From the IMG/VR virus record IMGVR_UViG_3300017706_002460, positions 1-20,859 of that record: DNA of 20,859 nucleotides. One strand, written 5' to 3'. Source of the DNA: a virus. Below, piece after piece: positions 1 through 7,984 of the stretch. A program made the position numbers and the translations under genes. How positions within the stretch are numbered: the stretch's first letter is position 1; every line of letters starts with the position of its first letter. The notes beneath the pieces are model-generated. The model was not told where the DNA came from and made no database searches. It saw only the letters and a list, made by a program, of their open reading frames with translations.

Positions 1-755
1 GCACAATTTAAACTAAAAGTCCCAGCTGCTATAGTAGGCATTAAATGTATTGCGTATTTAAACGTCGATAACATTTTCATCCAATCTATCCATGTTAGTC
101 GTGATAAATGATTTAAATCTGCTATATCACCTTCATTTTCACGTTTAGCATGGGATTCTTGTGTCCATATAGGAACATCAAAATCATTTGCAGCTATATA
201 ACCTTGAAAACCCCCATACCAACGTGCAAAATTACCACCTACAATAACTTTATCTTCAGGTTTTGGTGTTATATATTTAATTAAATCTTCTATAAGTAAA
301 GTAGGCATTACATTAATTTGTTTACTAGGAAATAAACCCTGGTAGAATTTAGTATCATGTTCATTATGAGCAAAAATACTATCACATTCAGATAATGTAT
401 TATAAAAATTTAATTGATCAATAATTTCATAATCATTAAATAACCATGATGGACCTTCCTGAATATAATGTACTTTATTATTATTTGATTTTAAAATTGG
501 TATTATATCTAATTCTAGAAGTTTGCTAATTGGATTGGATTTATCACTTAATTTTACCCCAACAGCATTTAAAAATACTTCTCCTTTAGGAATTATAATA
601 AAAACATGATCCTGGTTTTTTATATTTTGAAAGTTATGAATACAAGAATGGTTTGCTTCTAAAGCATTCATCCATGCAAATTCTGTTCTCATATTAGGAT
701 GAGTTGGAGGAATTTTACCCTCAAAATTCATTTCTGTTAGAAAAGTAATATTCAT
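1..755 (-). CDS. Putative GT-B-type glycosyltransferase, C-terminal part missing
   Basis: I translated this frame by hand. It opens with ATG at 753-755 and stays open for about 251 codons to the left edge, so the C-terminus lies outside the window. The N-terminus begins MNITFLTEMNFEGKIPP. Further on come an IQEGPSW segment, an AHNEHD segment and a GGNFARWYGGFQGY segment; alternating hydrophobic strands and Gly-rich turns suggest a GT-B Rossmann-type fold. It starts 3 bp after the stop of the DegT-fold gene and continues the glycosyltransferase block, which supports a sugar-transfer role. The donor and acceptor cannot be told. No Shine-Dalgarno sequence precedes the start. The family call is inference from pattern and context only. 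Confidence 0.6.
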   Translation of the reverse strand, partial: MNITFLTEMNFEGKIPPTHPNMRTEFAWMNALEANHSCIHNFQNIKNQDHVFIIIPKGEVFLNAVGVKLSDKSNPISKLLELDIIPILKSNNNKVHYIQEGPSWLFNDYEIIDQLNFYNTLSECDSIFAHNEHDTKFYQGLFPSKQINVMPTLLIEDLIKYITPKPEDKVIVGGNFARWYGGFQGYIAANDFDVPIWTQESHAKRENEGDIADLNHLSRLTWIDWMKMLSTFKYAIHLMPTIAAGTFSLNC

Positions 756-757
756 AT

Positions 758-1951
758 TTAAACTCTGTTTGCTCTATTTCTTAATTCAACATACTCTTTT
801 ATTTTATCACAAACATAATCTACATCTTTAACAGTCATTCCATGGTGGGCTCCTAATAAAAAACCATTTTTCATTATTGTGTCTGAATTTTCAAAATCCT
901 GTAAGTATTCTCTATAAATTGGGTGACGAGTTACATTACCAGCAAAAGTAACTCTAGTTTGGATGTTTTGATTTTCTAAATATGTTAATAAATCTAATCT
1001 ATGATTATATTGAAGTGGTATTGCTAACCAATTAGGTTTAATACTATCATTTGGTAATAATATTTCCTCTACATCTTTAAGATTTTCTAAATAACGTTCA
1101 ATATTAGTTCTTCTAATATGTTCAAATTTTTCAAATTTTTCTAACTGAACTAAACCGAATGCAGCATTCATTTCACTACATTTCATATTATAACCTAATA
1201 CACTGTATAAAAATTTATGATCATAAGGAATACCATCAACTTCATGATTAAATCTATCATCCATTATTTCAGAATCATCTCCCATTCTTCCCCAATCTCT
1301 AAATGATTTTGCTCTTAATAATTGTTTTTCATCATTAAACATTACCATTCCACCTTGTCCACCTGCTGTTATAACATGACTAGCATAAAAACTAGTTGTG
1401 GATACATCAGTTTCTTTAGTATAAGTCATAGTATCAGCTGAATCCTCAATTATGTATATGTCTTCCCTTCCTATTCTTTTTAATTCTGATCTTAATAATT
1501 TCCAATCAGGTTTGTTACCAATTAAATTAGGTACCATAATTGCTTTAACATCATGAAACATTTCTTCTTCTGGGTCTACAAGAAGTGATATAATATCTTT
1601 AATATCAGGAACATAAGTATTTAAATTAACATCACAAAATAAAGGTTTATACCCTAATTGAATAATAGGAGCTAATGTAGTTGAAAAAGTACAAGCAGGT
1701 GTAATTACTTTACAATCCTTTGGTAAGTCTAAACATGCTAAAGATAATAAACAGGCTGATGAACCTGAATTTACAAATAAACCATATTTTTTACCAAAAT
1801 ATTTAGCAACTTTTTCTTCAAATTCAATAGATTTAGGTCCAAATCCTGCTAACCAACCATCTCTTAAACATTGTTCTACAGCTTTAATTTCTTCTTCTCC
1901 ATAAGATTCAAATCTATTAGGAGCATACCATACTTTTTTAGATTGTTTCAT
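758..1951 (-). CDS. DegT/DnrJ/EryC1-fold PLP sugar enzyme, 3-dehydratase-like
   Basis: A fold-type I PLP enzyme of the DegT/DnrJ/EryC1/StrS family, which acts on nucleotide-linked keto-sugars. I start it at ATG 1951 (MKQSKKVWYAPNRFES, 397 aa); a longer frame to 2032 only overlaps the upstream gene and adds a sequence unlike the family. Visible features are NSGSSA (61-66) for phosphate binding and IIEDSAD (168-173) with the Asp that contacts the pyridine nitrogen. The usual internal-aldimine segment reads SFYASHVITAGGQGG, putting His192 where aminotransferases carry Lys. His at this site is known in the 3-dehydratases ColD and E1/RfbH, so a deoxysugar 3-dehydratase is more likely than an aminotransferase. 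Its first 14 bases overlap the upstream GT2 gene. Confidence 0.8.
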   Translation of the reverse strand: MKQSKKVWYAPNRFESYGEEEIKAVEQCLRDGWLAGFGPKSIEFEEKVAKYFGKKYGLFVNSGSSACLLSLACLDLPKDCKVITPACTFSTTLAPIIQLGYKPLFCDVNLNTYVPDIKDIISLLVDPEEEMFHDVKAIMVPNLIGNKPDWKLLRSELKRIGREDIYIIEDSADTMTYTKETDVSTTSFYASHVITAGGQGGMVMFNDEKQLLRAKSFRDWGRMGDDSEIMDDRFNHEVDGIPYDHKFLYSVLGYNMKCSEMNAAFGLVQLEKFEKFEHIRRTNIERYLENLKDVEEILLPNDSIKPNWLAIPLQYNHRLDLLTYLENQNIQTRVTFAGNVTRHPIYREYLQDFENSDTIMKNGFLLGAHHGMTVKDVDYVCDKIKEYVELRNRANRV

Positions 1952-2570
1952 AAAAATTATTTTGTCGTTCTTGTCTTTTGATATCTTTTGGGTGATATAA
2001 ACAATACTCTTCATCCATAGGAAGAGTTGCAAACTTTTTATACCCTACTAATTGCTCATGAACTGGTTTAGTCCAATAAATTCTTCCAGTATCATTTTTA
2101 TAAATTCTCATTTGATTATCAGGAAAATTGACCCAACCTTGATCATTTACCATCCAACCCCATTTAGTAATATGTTCTTGAGTTAATCCTTCAACAGTAT
2201 TTATTCTAGGAACCCAATATGCTTCAATTTCAGGATTCATTTCTAATAATTGAGGTAAAGCAGTACACATATGTTCATTAGGATATTCATCAGCATCTAT
2301 TAAAAATATCCAATCCCCACTACACATTTTATTTAGGTGATTTTTTTGTTTACCAAAATCACTATTTAAAGGGTTTGAATGCCAAGCGAAAGGTGATGTT
2401 GTTCCTACACTTTTAGCCCTAAGATACTCTTCTACCATTTCAGAACCATTTTGAGAATCATATAATATTACAATTTCATCTCCTTCACGTTTATGCTTTA
2501 TTAAAAAATTAACTAGTCTTTGTAATTCTATTAATTCATTGCAAACAGGTATAGCGTAACTTATTTTCAT
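1938..2570 (-). CDS. Family 2 (GT-A) glycosyltransferase
   Basis: A 210-aa GT-A protein. It starts with the typical GT2 N-terminus MKISYAIPVCNELIELQRLV, followed by DEIVILYDSQNG (nucleotide-binding strand). A LIDADEYPN segment near residue 90 holds the DxD-like metal/nucleotide-sugar site. The order resembles WaaE/KdtX-like and phage-borne GT2 enzymes that extend surface glycans. It follows the 155-aa unknown by 9 bp, and its 3' end overlaps the PLP sugar enzyme by 14 bp, so the two are probably translationally coupled. The leader TACCTGAATAAAATCATTTT has no Shine-Dalgarno sequence. A CGTATATT box lies about 28 bp upstream inside the preceding gene. The sugar transferred is unknown. Confidence 0.85.
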   Translation of the reverse strand: MKISYAIPVCNELIELQRLVNFLIKHKREGDEIVILYDSQNGSEMVEEYLRAKSVGTTSPFAWHSNPLNSDFGKQKNHLNKMCSGDWIFLIDADEYPNEHMCTALPQLLEMNPEIEAYWVPRINTVEGLTQEHITKWGWMVNDQGWVNFPDNQMRIYKNDTGRIYWTKPVHEQLVGYKKFATLPMDEEYCLYHPKDIKRQERQNNFYETI

Positions 2571-2579
2571 AAAATGATT

Positions 2580-3047
2580 TTATTCAGGTAATAATCCAAT
2601 ATACGAAAGTGCATCTATATATCCACGTTCTCTATCAAAATCTTTCATGTTTTCCATATCCATTCTATGTTTATAATATTCACCTGGTTTACCTGGGATT
2701 GGATATTTTACTTTTTCTACATCTTTAACTTCTATAGCTTTAGCAGCTGTCCATTTCCAATCTGTATTATTACTACCATTTGCAAATACCATACCTAATT
2801 CTGGTTGGTTTATAGTATTAGGTACCCAAATAAGTCCTGTTTTTGGGTCTTCCCAAGATAAATCTTTATATAATTCAGGAAGAGTGGATAATTGTTCTTC
2901 ATAAAAATCTGACCCTGGAGTCATTAAAGTATTAGTCCAAAAACCACACGATAAACTAAAGTAATTAGTTATATCTTCATTAATTTCTATTCTATAACAT
3001 AAATCCCCTCCACTTTTAGGACAAGTTATTATTTCATCATATTTCAT
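2580..3047 (-). CDS. Hypothetical protein, 155 aa, cysteine-containing N-terminus
   Basis: I do not recognise a named family. The N-terminus has CPKSGGDLCYRIEI (Cys9, Cys17) and then LSCGFWTNTLM. This looks like a zinc-ribbon layout in which one cysteine of the first pair (CPKS instead of CPxC) is missing. The middle has an aromatic and Pro-rich stretch (LPELYKDLSWEDPKTGLIW), and the end is charged. There is no signal peptide or membrane segment. It lies between two glycosyltransferase genes with 2-bp and 9-bp gaps, so it is part of the same transcription unit. Function is unknown; an accessory role in the glycan block is only positional inference. Confidence 0.75.
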   Translation of the reverse strand: MKYDEIITCPKSGGDLCYRIEINEDITNYFSLSCGFWTNTLMTPGSDFYEEQLSTLPELYKDLSWEDPKTGLIWVPNTINQPELGMVFANGSNNTDWKWTAAKAIEVKDVEKVKYPIPGKPGEYYKHRMDMENMKDFDRERGYIDALSYIGLLPE

Positions 3048-3049
3048 AT

Positions 3050-4360
3050 TTATGCTTTTTTTAGTTTTGGTAATTTTGATGTTTTTGTAATTTTCTTCAA
3101 AGGTGGTAAGTTTAAACCTACACTTACTGAAACATTATCTTCAAGTATTGATGATATTTTAGCTTTCATATTTTCAAAAGCAAAATAAGTTCTACTATGA
3201 TATCCTTGTTGTTTTCCTCTTTCAGACCAAAATTTATATTTATTATAAACTTCTCCATAACTCATATGAATTTGATGTGGGTCACAAGTAAACCAATTAG
3301 ATTCAGCTAAAAGTATATCTTTTTGTTGTGCCGAAGGGTGAACTGGTGTTAATTTTCCTCCTATTAATAAACTTTTTTCATTATGTAAAAAATCTACTTG
3401 TCCTGACCATGCAGAGCATATCACAGGTTTATTTGATAAACTAAATTCTAATAGTGGTCTTCCAAATCCTTCACCTTTAGTATGAGATACCATTGCTTTA
3501 ACTTTAGGATGATTATATAACTCATTCATTTCTTCATTTGAGAAATTTCCATGAAGTAAATACACATTAGGTAATTTACCACTACATGCTTCTCTAATTG
3601 AATTTATTCTATTCATTATTTCTCTTCTATCCATATGAGATGAAGAAACTGCTGATGTTTTGATAATTAATGCTGGTTTTTTCTTTTTGTTTTTAAAAGT
3701 TTCATAAAAAGATTTTAATGTTACTCCTATATTTTTTCTATCCTCTCCAAAAGCACCTTGCATCCAATGTCCTACAACTAAAAAAGCAAAATCTTCAGGA
3801 ATTGAATTAATGTCTTCAAACAATTCTAAATTTTTAATTTCTTTTTCTTTTATAGGTTTGTAAATATCTAAATTAGCACCTTCTAATAATACTTCTATTG
3901 GTTTTTCTATTTTAATTTCTCCAACTTTTTGATTAGTTTTTGAATCCATTCTATCAAATTTAGAATTTAAAAATACTTGTTTAGAATGTTCAGATGAAAC
4001 AACATTTAAATTCATTCTATTCATACCTTCAATCCAAGGGGCAGAACATAACGTTGTTTCAATTCCTGCTGTAAATCCTATATTAAACTTTCCAACAGGT
4101 TGAAATTCATTAGGTACTGTAATCTGGGCCCAAATATCAGGTTGTGATTGTAATTGGTTATTAGGTAATATATAGTTTAATAAAAATTCCCATTCAGGAT
4201 TATCTTCAATAAAACCAAAAGGAGTAGATCCCCACCTTTGTGACATAATTTTTACATCATATTTATCTAATTCAATAATTGATTTAACTAAATCTCTTGA
4301 TCTTGCTCCATATCCACTATATGTGTCAATTGGGCAGCTTATAACAAATGTATTTTTCAT
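3050..4360 (-). CDS. GT-B glycosyltransferase, GT4-like
   Basis: A 436-aa two-domain GT-B protein. The N-terminal domain begins MKNTFVISCPIDTYSGYGARSRDLV, with the Gly-rich acceptor-side loop common in GT4 enzymes. The C-terminal donor domain has FLVVGHWMQ, an IIKT strand, NVYLLHGNFSNEEMNELY, and the diagnostic E-x7-E motif in GEGFGRPLLE before the NKPVICSAWSG strand. The tail is Lys-rich (KLPKLKKA). There is no signal peptide, so it acts in the host cytoplasm on a nucleotide-sugar donor. It follows the second GT-B gene by 1 bp. It may modify a phage structural protein, host surface glycan or DNA; the sequence does not decide. The leader lacks a Shine-Dalgarno sequence. Confidence 0.88.
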   Translation of the reverse strand: MKNTFVISCPIDTYSGYGARSRDLVKSIIELDKYDVKIMSQRWGSTPFGFIEDNPEWEFLLNYILPNNQLQSQPDIWAQITVPNEFQPVGKFNIGFTAGIETTLCSAPWIEGMNRMNLNVVSSEHSKQVFLNSKFDRMDSKTNQKVGEIKIEKPIEVLLEGANLDIYKPIKEKEIKNLELFEDINSIPEDFAFLVVGHWMQGAFGEDRKNIGVTLKSFYETFKNKKKKPALIIKTSAVSSSHMDRREIMNRINSIREACSGKLPNVYLLHGNFSNEEMNELYNHPKVKAMVSHTKGEGFGRPLLEFSLSNKPVICSAWSGQVDFLHNEKSLLIGGKLTPVHPSAQQKDILLAESNWFTCDPHQIHMSYGEVYNKYKFWSERGKQQGYHSRTYFAFENMKAKISSILEDNVSVSVGLNLPPLKKITKTSKLPKLKKA

Positions 4361-4361
4361 A

Positions 4362-5783
4362 TTAGTATATTAATTTATGTGGTAAAACTCTTTTTTCATG
4401 TTCAGTATCTTTTAAAAATGAATATTTTTTTCTTGGTTTCCAAGTTGTAAACAATTTTTCAGTAGCTTCAATTATTTTATTACTCATTTTTTCAGAGGTA
4501 AACCCAGCTTCATCTCCTAAGGCCCATTCTTGACCTAATTTTCCAATTCTTTTTCTTTCCTCATTACCCATCTTATATAATTTCATCATTTGTTCAGATG
4601 CATCTTTAGCATCAATGTGATCATCATATATGTAAGGAGTTTGAGGTGAACCAACAATACCACTTGTTTTAGGATAAACAGGAAATGCCCATTCTCCATG
4701 TTTTTTATATTTTCCGTGGTGGTTTGAAGGAATTTCTGAAGTAAATTCTATCCATTTCCCATTTTCATCTTCAAAACGCATTTGATCTTGCATTCCACCT
4801 GTAACAGTAGCAATAAATGGTGTTCCTGTTAACATTGCTTCTGTTAAAGATAACCCCCAACCTTCAGCATTAGATAATTGTACTACACCATCTGCTGTGT
4901 TATACAACATATCCATTTCTTGGGTTGATAGTTTATGGTCTAAAATTCTAACATTATTTGTTCCAAAATATTCAATTACAGCTGGTAAATCTGTTCCTGG
5001 GTCAAAAACTGCTTCTGTTTTTAATGTTAATAGACATTTTGATCTTTCATTTTCTGGTAATTTATCCATAAATAATTTCCAAGCCATTATAGTATCAGGA
5101 ATACATTTTCTTCTAATATTTCTAGAATTAAATAATAAATGAAAATTTAAATCTTTTGGTAATTGTAAATTAGTTTTAAATTTATTTAGTTCTTCATTAT
5201 TATCTTCTATAATACCAAATATTTTATTATTTAATCCATGAGGCACATATTTAAATATTTTATCTTTACCTTTATCCCCTAATACTAATTTATTAATATT
5301 AACTGTTTGTTTTGATATTCCTAACAAAACATCACAGGATTCATAATATTCTTTATTGTACATGGGAGCAGGATAATTATCCCAAATATTAAGATAAATA
5401 ATAGGGATGCTTTTTCTTATTTCATCCTCAGCACTAAATAACCAAGCAAAATATCTTGGATCTGTTATTAACATTATAGCATCTGGATTTTCTCTTTTTA
5501 TTACTGTCCTTAGTAAATCCATATCCCCATATCCTGCTGCAGGGTATAAAGAAACACTAGCATCTAATACTTCACTTTCCTTTGCTACATCATTATCCAT
5601 TATAACTTGTTTTCCTTGTTCAGGATGTTCAACAGCTCCTGCTATTTGAGCCCAATTATAACGATGGCATGTATTTAAAATAGTTTCTCTTCCTACCTGG
5701 GCAACGCCAGAATGAACTCTAATATCATCAGTAATAAGAAGAATCTTTTTTCTGTCTTTTTTTGGAATATAACCTTCTTTCAT
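4362..5783 (-). CDS. GT-B glycosyltransferase, GT4-like
   Basis: A 473-aa GT-B protein. The N-terminal domain starts after a basic stretch (IPKKDRKKILLITDD) and has the loop VHSGVAQVGRE. A second strand carries PDAIMLITDPRYFAWLF. The donor domain has LLFNSRNIRRKCIPDTI (a GT4 sugar-phosphate region with Arg/Lys), DGVVQLSNAEGWGLSLTEAM with the E-x7-E pair, and GTPFIATVTGG. It lacks membrane segments. It is the first gene of the glycosyltransferase run, 13 bp after the ribbon-helix-helix-like gene. The leader GATAATTAAAATTAAATAAC is A/T-rich without a Shine-Dalgarno sequence. It is clearly distinct from the following GT-B protein, so the two probably add different sugars or act on different acceptors. 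Confidence 0.88.
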   Translation of the reverse strand: MKEGYIPKKDRKKILLITDDIRVHSGVAQVGRETILNTCHRYNWAQIAGAVEHPEQGKQVIMDNDVAKESEVLDASVSLYPAAGYGDMDLLRTVIKRENPDAIMLITDPRYFAWLFSAEDEIRKSIPIIYLNIWDNYPAPMYNKEYYESCDVLLGISKQTVNINKLVLGDKGKDKIFKYVPHGLNNKIFGIIEDNNEELNKFKTNLQLPKDLNFHLLFNSRNIRRKCIPDTIMAWKLFMDKLPENERSKCLLTLKTEAVFDPGTDLPAVIEYFGTNNVRILDHKLSTQEMDMLYNTADGVVQLSNAEGWGLSLTEAMLTGTPFIATVTGGMQDQMRFEDENGKWIEFTSEIPSNHHGKYKKHGEWAFPVYPKTSGIVGSPQTPYIYDDHIDAKDASEQMMKLYKMGNEERKRIGKLGQEWALGDEAGFTSEKMSNKIIEATEKLFTTWKPRKKYSFLKDTEHEKRVLPHKLIY

Positions 5784-5796
5784 TTGTTATTTAATT

Positions 5797-5991
5797 TTAA
5801 TTATCAATTTCTAGATTATTGTGATTATGTATTTTTTTTCTAAAATCTTCATCTGTAAGGTATAAATGAATCGCTCTATCAGACAATTTCTGAAATGAGA
5901 ATTTACGTCTTACACATTCAATTTTAAAGTTTTCAAATAAATTACTTTTTACTTTTACACTTGTAAGTGTCATGATTTTTTTATCAGTCAT
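5797..5991 (-). CDS. Small ribbon-helix-helix-like protein
   Basis: A 64-aa protein starting MTDKKIMTLTSVKVKSNLF. The short beta-like TSVKVKS segment, the helix NLFENFKIECVRRK, a turn (FSFQ), and a second helix KLSDRAIHLYLTDEDFRKKI give the beta-alpha-alpha pattern of ribbon-helix-helix DNA-binding proteins; the basic charge fits. The frame is open further upstream to 6162, but that part only shadows the nuclease C-terminus in another frame. I therefore choose ATG 5991 (5973, MTLTSV, is an alternative). It is preceded by a 43-bp gap containing the palindrome TATACGTATA. It could be a regulator of the downstream sugar genes; target and role are inference. Confidence 0.6.
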   Translation of the reverse strand: MTDKKIMTLTSVKVKSNLFENFKIECVRRKFSFQKLSDRAIHLYLTDEDFRKKIHNHNNLEIDN

Positions 5992-6018
5992 AGTTTTAAT
6001 TATTGGTTTATATTTGTC

Positions 6019-6028
6019 TATACGTATA
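6019..6028. promoter_or_regulatory. Palindrome TATACGTATA upstream of the RHH-like gene
   Basis: A perfect 10-bp palindrome in the 43-bp gap (5992-6034) between the nuclease stop and the ribbon-helix-helix-like gene, 27 bp before ATG 5991. Ribbon-helix-helix dimers usually bind palindromes, so it could be an autoregulatory operator. In AT-rich DNA such a palindrome also arises by chance, and no second copy is nearby. Confidence 0.25.
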
Positions 6029-6034
6029 TGCGGA

Positions 6035-6985
6035 TTATAAGTTCTTACCAAGGACATTACATAGTTTGTCATCTTCCTTAAATGCGCAGAAATGACAGTT
6101 CCATTTTGATGGTTGTGGAATGTGAAGTGTTTCTTTGTATCCGTTATAGTCAAATGCTTCATTTATAAATTCATTTAATATTTTTGTTGCTTTATTAGTT
6201 TTATTTTTACCAGAAGCTGGTGAAAATATTTGTATTGGTTTTTGAGGATATTCTCCTTCTTCATATACTTTTCTTCTAACAATTAGGAACTCAATATCAA
6301 TACTTTTTTCTGCTAATCCAAACTGTTCTGCAAAATATTTTTTATATAAAATCAATTGGAATTGTTTTTCTTCATCTTTTTTAGCATAACTATTCCAACC
6401 CTTAGTACTAGTTTTTATATCAATTATCTGAAATGTGTCTGTTGGTTCGTGGTATAATACAACATCTAAAAAACCATTGTATATAACGTTTTTATACGCG
6501 TTATTAGGAACAATAGATATAGGTATTTCACAACCTACTAAAAACCATCCTTTTTTACTAAAATATTTACCTTTATTTTTTTTAAAATATCTTAAAATTT
6601 TAACTCCATCTTGATAAAATTCTCTTATTTCTTCTGATCCACTAAAATGTTGATTTTTGTTTTTTTTATATTGAATTAAATATTCTTCCCTTAGTTTTTC
6701 TTCTAATAATTCTTCAATATTTTCTCTATCAGCTGCCGCACCACTTTGCTCATACATTACATCTAAATAATGTTGCATAACTTCATGAAAAGCAGTTCCA
6801 AATACTGTATGAATACTAGGACTATGTCTTTTATGGCCTTCTTTATACTGAAGAGCCCACTTTTTAGGACAACTTCTAAACATAGATAATTGTGAATAAG
6901 AAATATTTTTCTGAAACCCAAAATTAATAGGTTCAGGTTTATGATTTCTTATAATTTTTACAATTGGGGGAATTTTTCTAGCCAA
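6035..6985 (-). CDS. PD-(D/E)XK nuclease with probable 4Fe-4S cluster (RecB/Cas4/AddB-type)
   Basis: A 316-aa nuclease. It starts with the motif YSQLSMFRSCPKKWALQY (30-47), then GTAFHEVMQHY with His67. The active-site core is GFLDVVLY (Asp174) and IIDIKTS (Asp189, Lys191), followed by QLILYKKYF (Gln210, Tyr214). Cys39 plus a C-terminal trio, Cys297, Cys300 and Cys309 in CHFCAFKEDDKLC, matches the Fe-S arrangement of Cas4 and AddB nucleases. Proteins of this type cut or resect DNA ends. It lies downstream of the replisome genes, 4 bp from the DUF1599-like gene, suggesting recombination, repair or host DNA breakdown. No helicase domain is fused to it. Confidence 0.85.
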   Translation of the reverse strand: MARKIPPIVKIIRNHKPEPINFGFQKNISYSQLSMFRSCPKKWALQYKEGHKRHSPSIHTVFGTAFHEVMQHYLDVMYEQSGAAADRENIEELLEEKLREEYLIQYKKNKNQHFSGSEEIREFYQDGVKILRYFKKNKGKYFSKKGWFLVGCEIPISIVPNNAYKNVIYNGFLDVVLYHEPTDTFQIIDIKTSTKGWNSYAKKDEEKQFQLILYKKYFAEQFGLAEKSIDIEFLIVRRKVYEEGEYPQKPIQIFSPASGKNKTNKATKILNEFINEAFDYNGYKETLHIPQPSKWNCHFCAFKEDDKLCNVLGKNL

Positions 6986-6989
6986 AGCA

Positions 6990-7346
6990 TTATTTTTTCC
7001 ATTTATTACGTCCTACTAATAAACCAATAATACCATAATTAGCTATATCAATAAAAGTATCTTCCATTCCTTCTCCTTCAACAAATGCTCTACCATTTAA
7101 TAATAGATTTTTTAATCTACTTATTTTATCTGTTAATCTAATACATAATCCAGTAAGTGAAAATGTTTTATCATTATCGTTATTTAAAATATCTCCACCT
7201 AAAGCTATATTATTTAACCCATAATCCATATGTTTAGCCGCAAACATTACATACATTTCATTACTTATCTTTTTAAATTCTTCAGATAATTCTGGGTATT
7301 CTTTCTCGAATATTTTTACTATTTGTTCTTTATGAATTTGTTCCAT
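6990..7346 (-). CDS. DUF1599 / nucleotide modification associated domain 1 (Nmad1)-like protein
   Basis: A 118-aa helical protein. It has the family pattern I associate with DUF1599 (Nmad1): KHMDYGLNNIALGG (38-51), then LCIRLTDKISRLKNLL (67-82), and a conserved acidic end MEDTFIDIANYGIIGLL (94-110). These Asp/Glu-rich helices fit a role acting on a nucleotide, but the reaction is not established. Families of this name were noted for linkage to DNA base modification, which agrees with the 7-deazaguanine genes elsewhere in the window. It starts inside the end of the 72-aa gene (17-bp overlap), so translation is probably coupled. The family call is from memory of the motif layout. Confidence 0.7.
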   Translation of the reverse strand: MEQIHKEQIVKIFEKEYPELSEEFKKISNEMYVMFAAKHMDYGLNNIALGGDILNNDNDKTFSLTGLCIRLTDKISRLKNLLLNGRAFVEGEGMEDTFIDIANYGIIGLLVGRNKWKK

Positions 7347-7548
7347 AATACTTTTCTATTGTTTCTAATCTCTCTTCAGCTGATGCTAATAATTTTAAAC
7401 TTTTTGTAGCGTCTTTAAGAAAATCATCTGAAGTATGGTCTCCTATTCCTACTGCCATCTCAGTTAATAATTCTAATGCCATTAATGCTTTTGCTTTATC
7501 TGCTTCTGCTTGAGTTTTTAATGCCTGTATTACTTTATATTGTGCCAT
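7330..7548 (-). CDS. Hypothetical small helical protein, 72 aa
   Basis: I do not recognise it. It is Ala/Leu/Glu-rich and predicted by eye to be two amphipathic helices (roughly 4-32 and 42-67), possibly a short coiled coil, joined by a GIGDHTSDD turn. There is no Cys, signal peptide or membrane segment. It begins 1 bp after the gp62-like stop and overlaps the next gene by 17 bp. That packing, with open A/T-rich spacing like its neighbours, supports a genuine gene of the replication operon. Small helical proteins here could be accessory factors; nothing in the sequence shows which. Confidence 0.7.
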   Translation of the reverse strand: MAQYKVIQALKTQAEADKAKALMALELLTEMAVGIGDHTSDDFLKDATKSLKLLASAEERLETIEKYYGTNS

Positions 7549-7549
7549 T

Positions 7550-7984
7550 TTATAATTTTTTTATTAATTTTTTAACTTCTTTATCACTTGTGCCTAATTT
7601 AATAAGAATTTCCTTAATATCCTCCTTATTTAAAAGATTTACATATTCATTTGCTTCTACAAAACTACATTCAAAATATTTTACCATAGGTTCTAATATT
7701 TCTTTTGGGTTTTGTTTTGTTTTTGATTTAATGTATCTCAAAAACATTTTTTTTCTAGGAAGCATTTCACAATAAAAATTGTAAATTCCTTTTTTATCTG
7801 TTGGAGAGAATTTTTGTGCTAAATTAGCTATTTCTATATAACCTTGGTACATTGATACAAATCTATGAACCATATAAGCATTAAAACTCTCCCAAGCAAT
7901 TTCTTCAAAGCTATCTAAACTTGACTTTTTATCAGTTAATTCATTTAGCCATTCAAAAATATTTTTAGGATTTAATAAGGACAT
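7550..7984 (-). CDS. 62: Clamp-loader small subunit, gp62-like
   Basis: A 144-aa protein matching the pattern of T4-type gp62, the non-ATPase subunit that joins the gp44 tetramer to load the sliding clamp. Seen are the helix WESFNAYMVHRFVSMYQ (31-47), NFYCEMLPRKKMFLRYIKSK (basic, the most conserved gp62 segment) and a C-terminal helix set NKEDIKEILIKLG. It is shorter than T4 gp62 (187 aa) and closer in size to the compact gp62 of marine T4-like phages. Its start overlaps the 81-aa gene by 20 bp, and gp44 lies one gene upstream, as expected for the complex. Divergent family, so the call rests on motif and context together. Confidence 0.8.
   Translation of the reverse strand: MSLLNPKNIFEWLNELTDKKSSLDSFEEIAWESFNAYMVHRFVSMYQGYIEIANLAQKFSPTDKKGIYNFYCEMLPRKKMFLRYIKSKTKQNPKEILEPMVKYFECSFVEANEYVNLLNKEDIKEILIKLGTSDKEVKKLIKKL

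Noticed and set aside
1952-2032. N-terminal extension of the DegT-fold gene to an ATG at 2032
   Set aside because: It would add 27 residues overlapping the GT2 gene; the family N-terminus begins at MKQSKKVWYAPNRF, which has its own ATG 14 bp inside the GT2 end.
4897-5649. Two plus-strand frames of about 80 codons over the GT-B gene
   Set aside because: Antisense of a well-supported glycosyltransferase; Ser/Ile-rich without domain signals.
5992-6162. Upstream extension of the ribbon-helix-helix-like gene
   Set aside because: Most of the added part is an out-of-frame shadow of the nuclease C-terminus, including its Cys-rich segment; the ATG at 5991 gives a sensible small domain.
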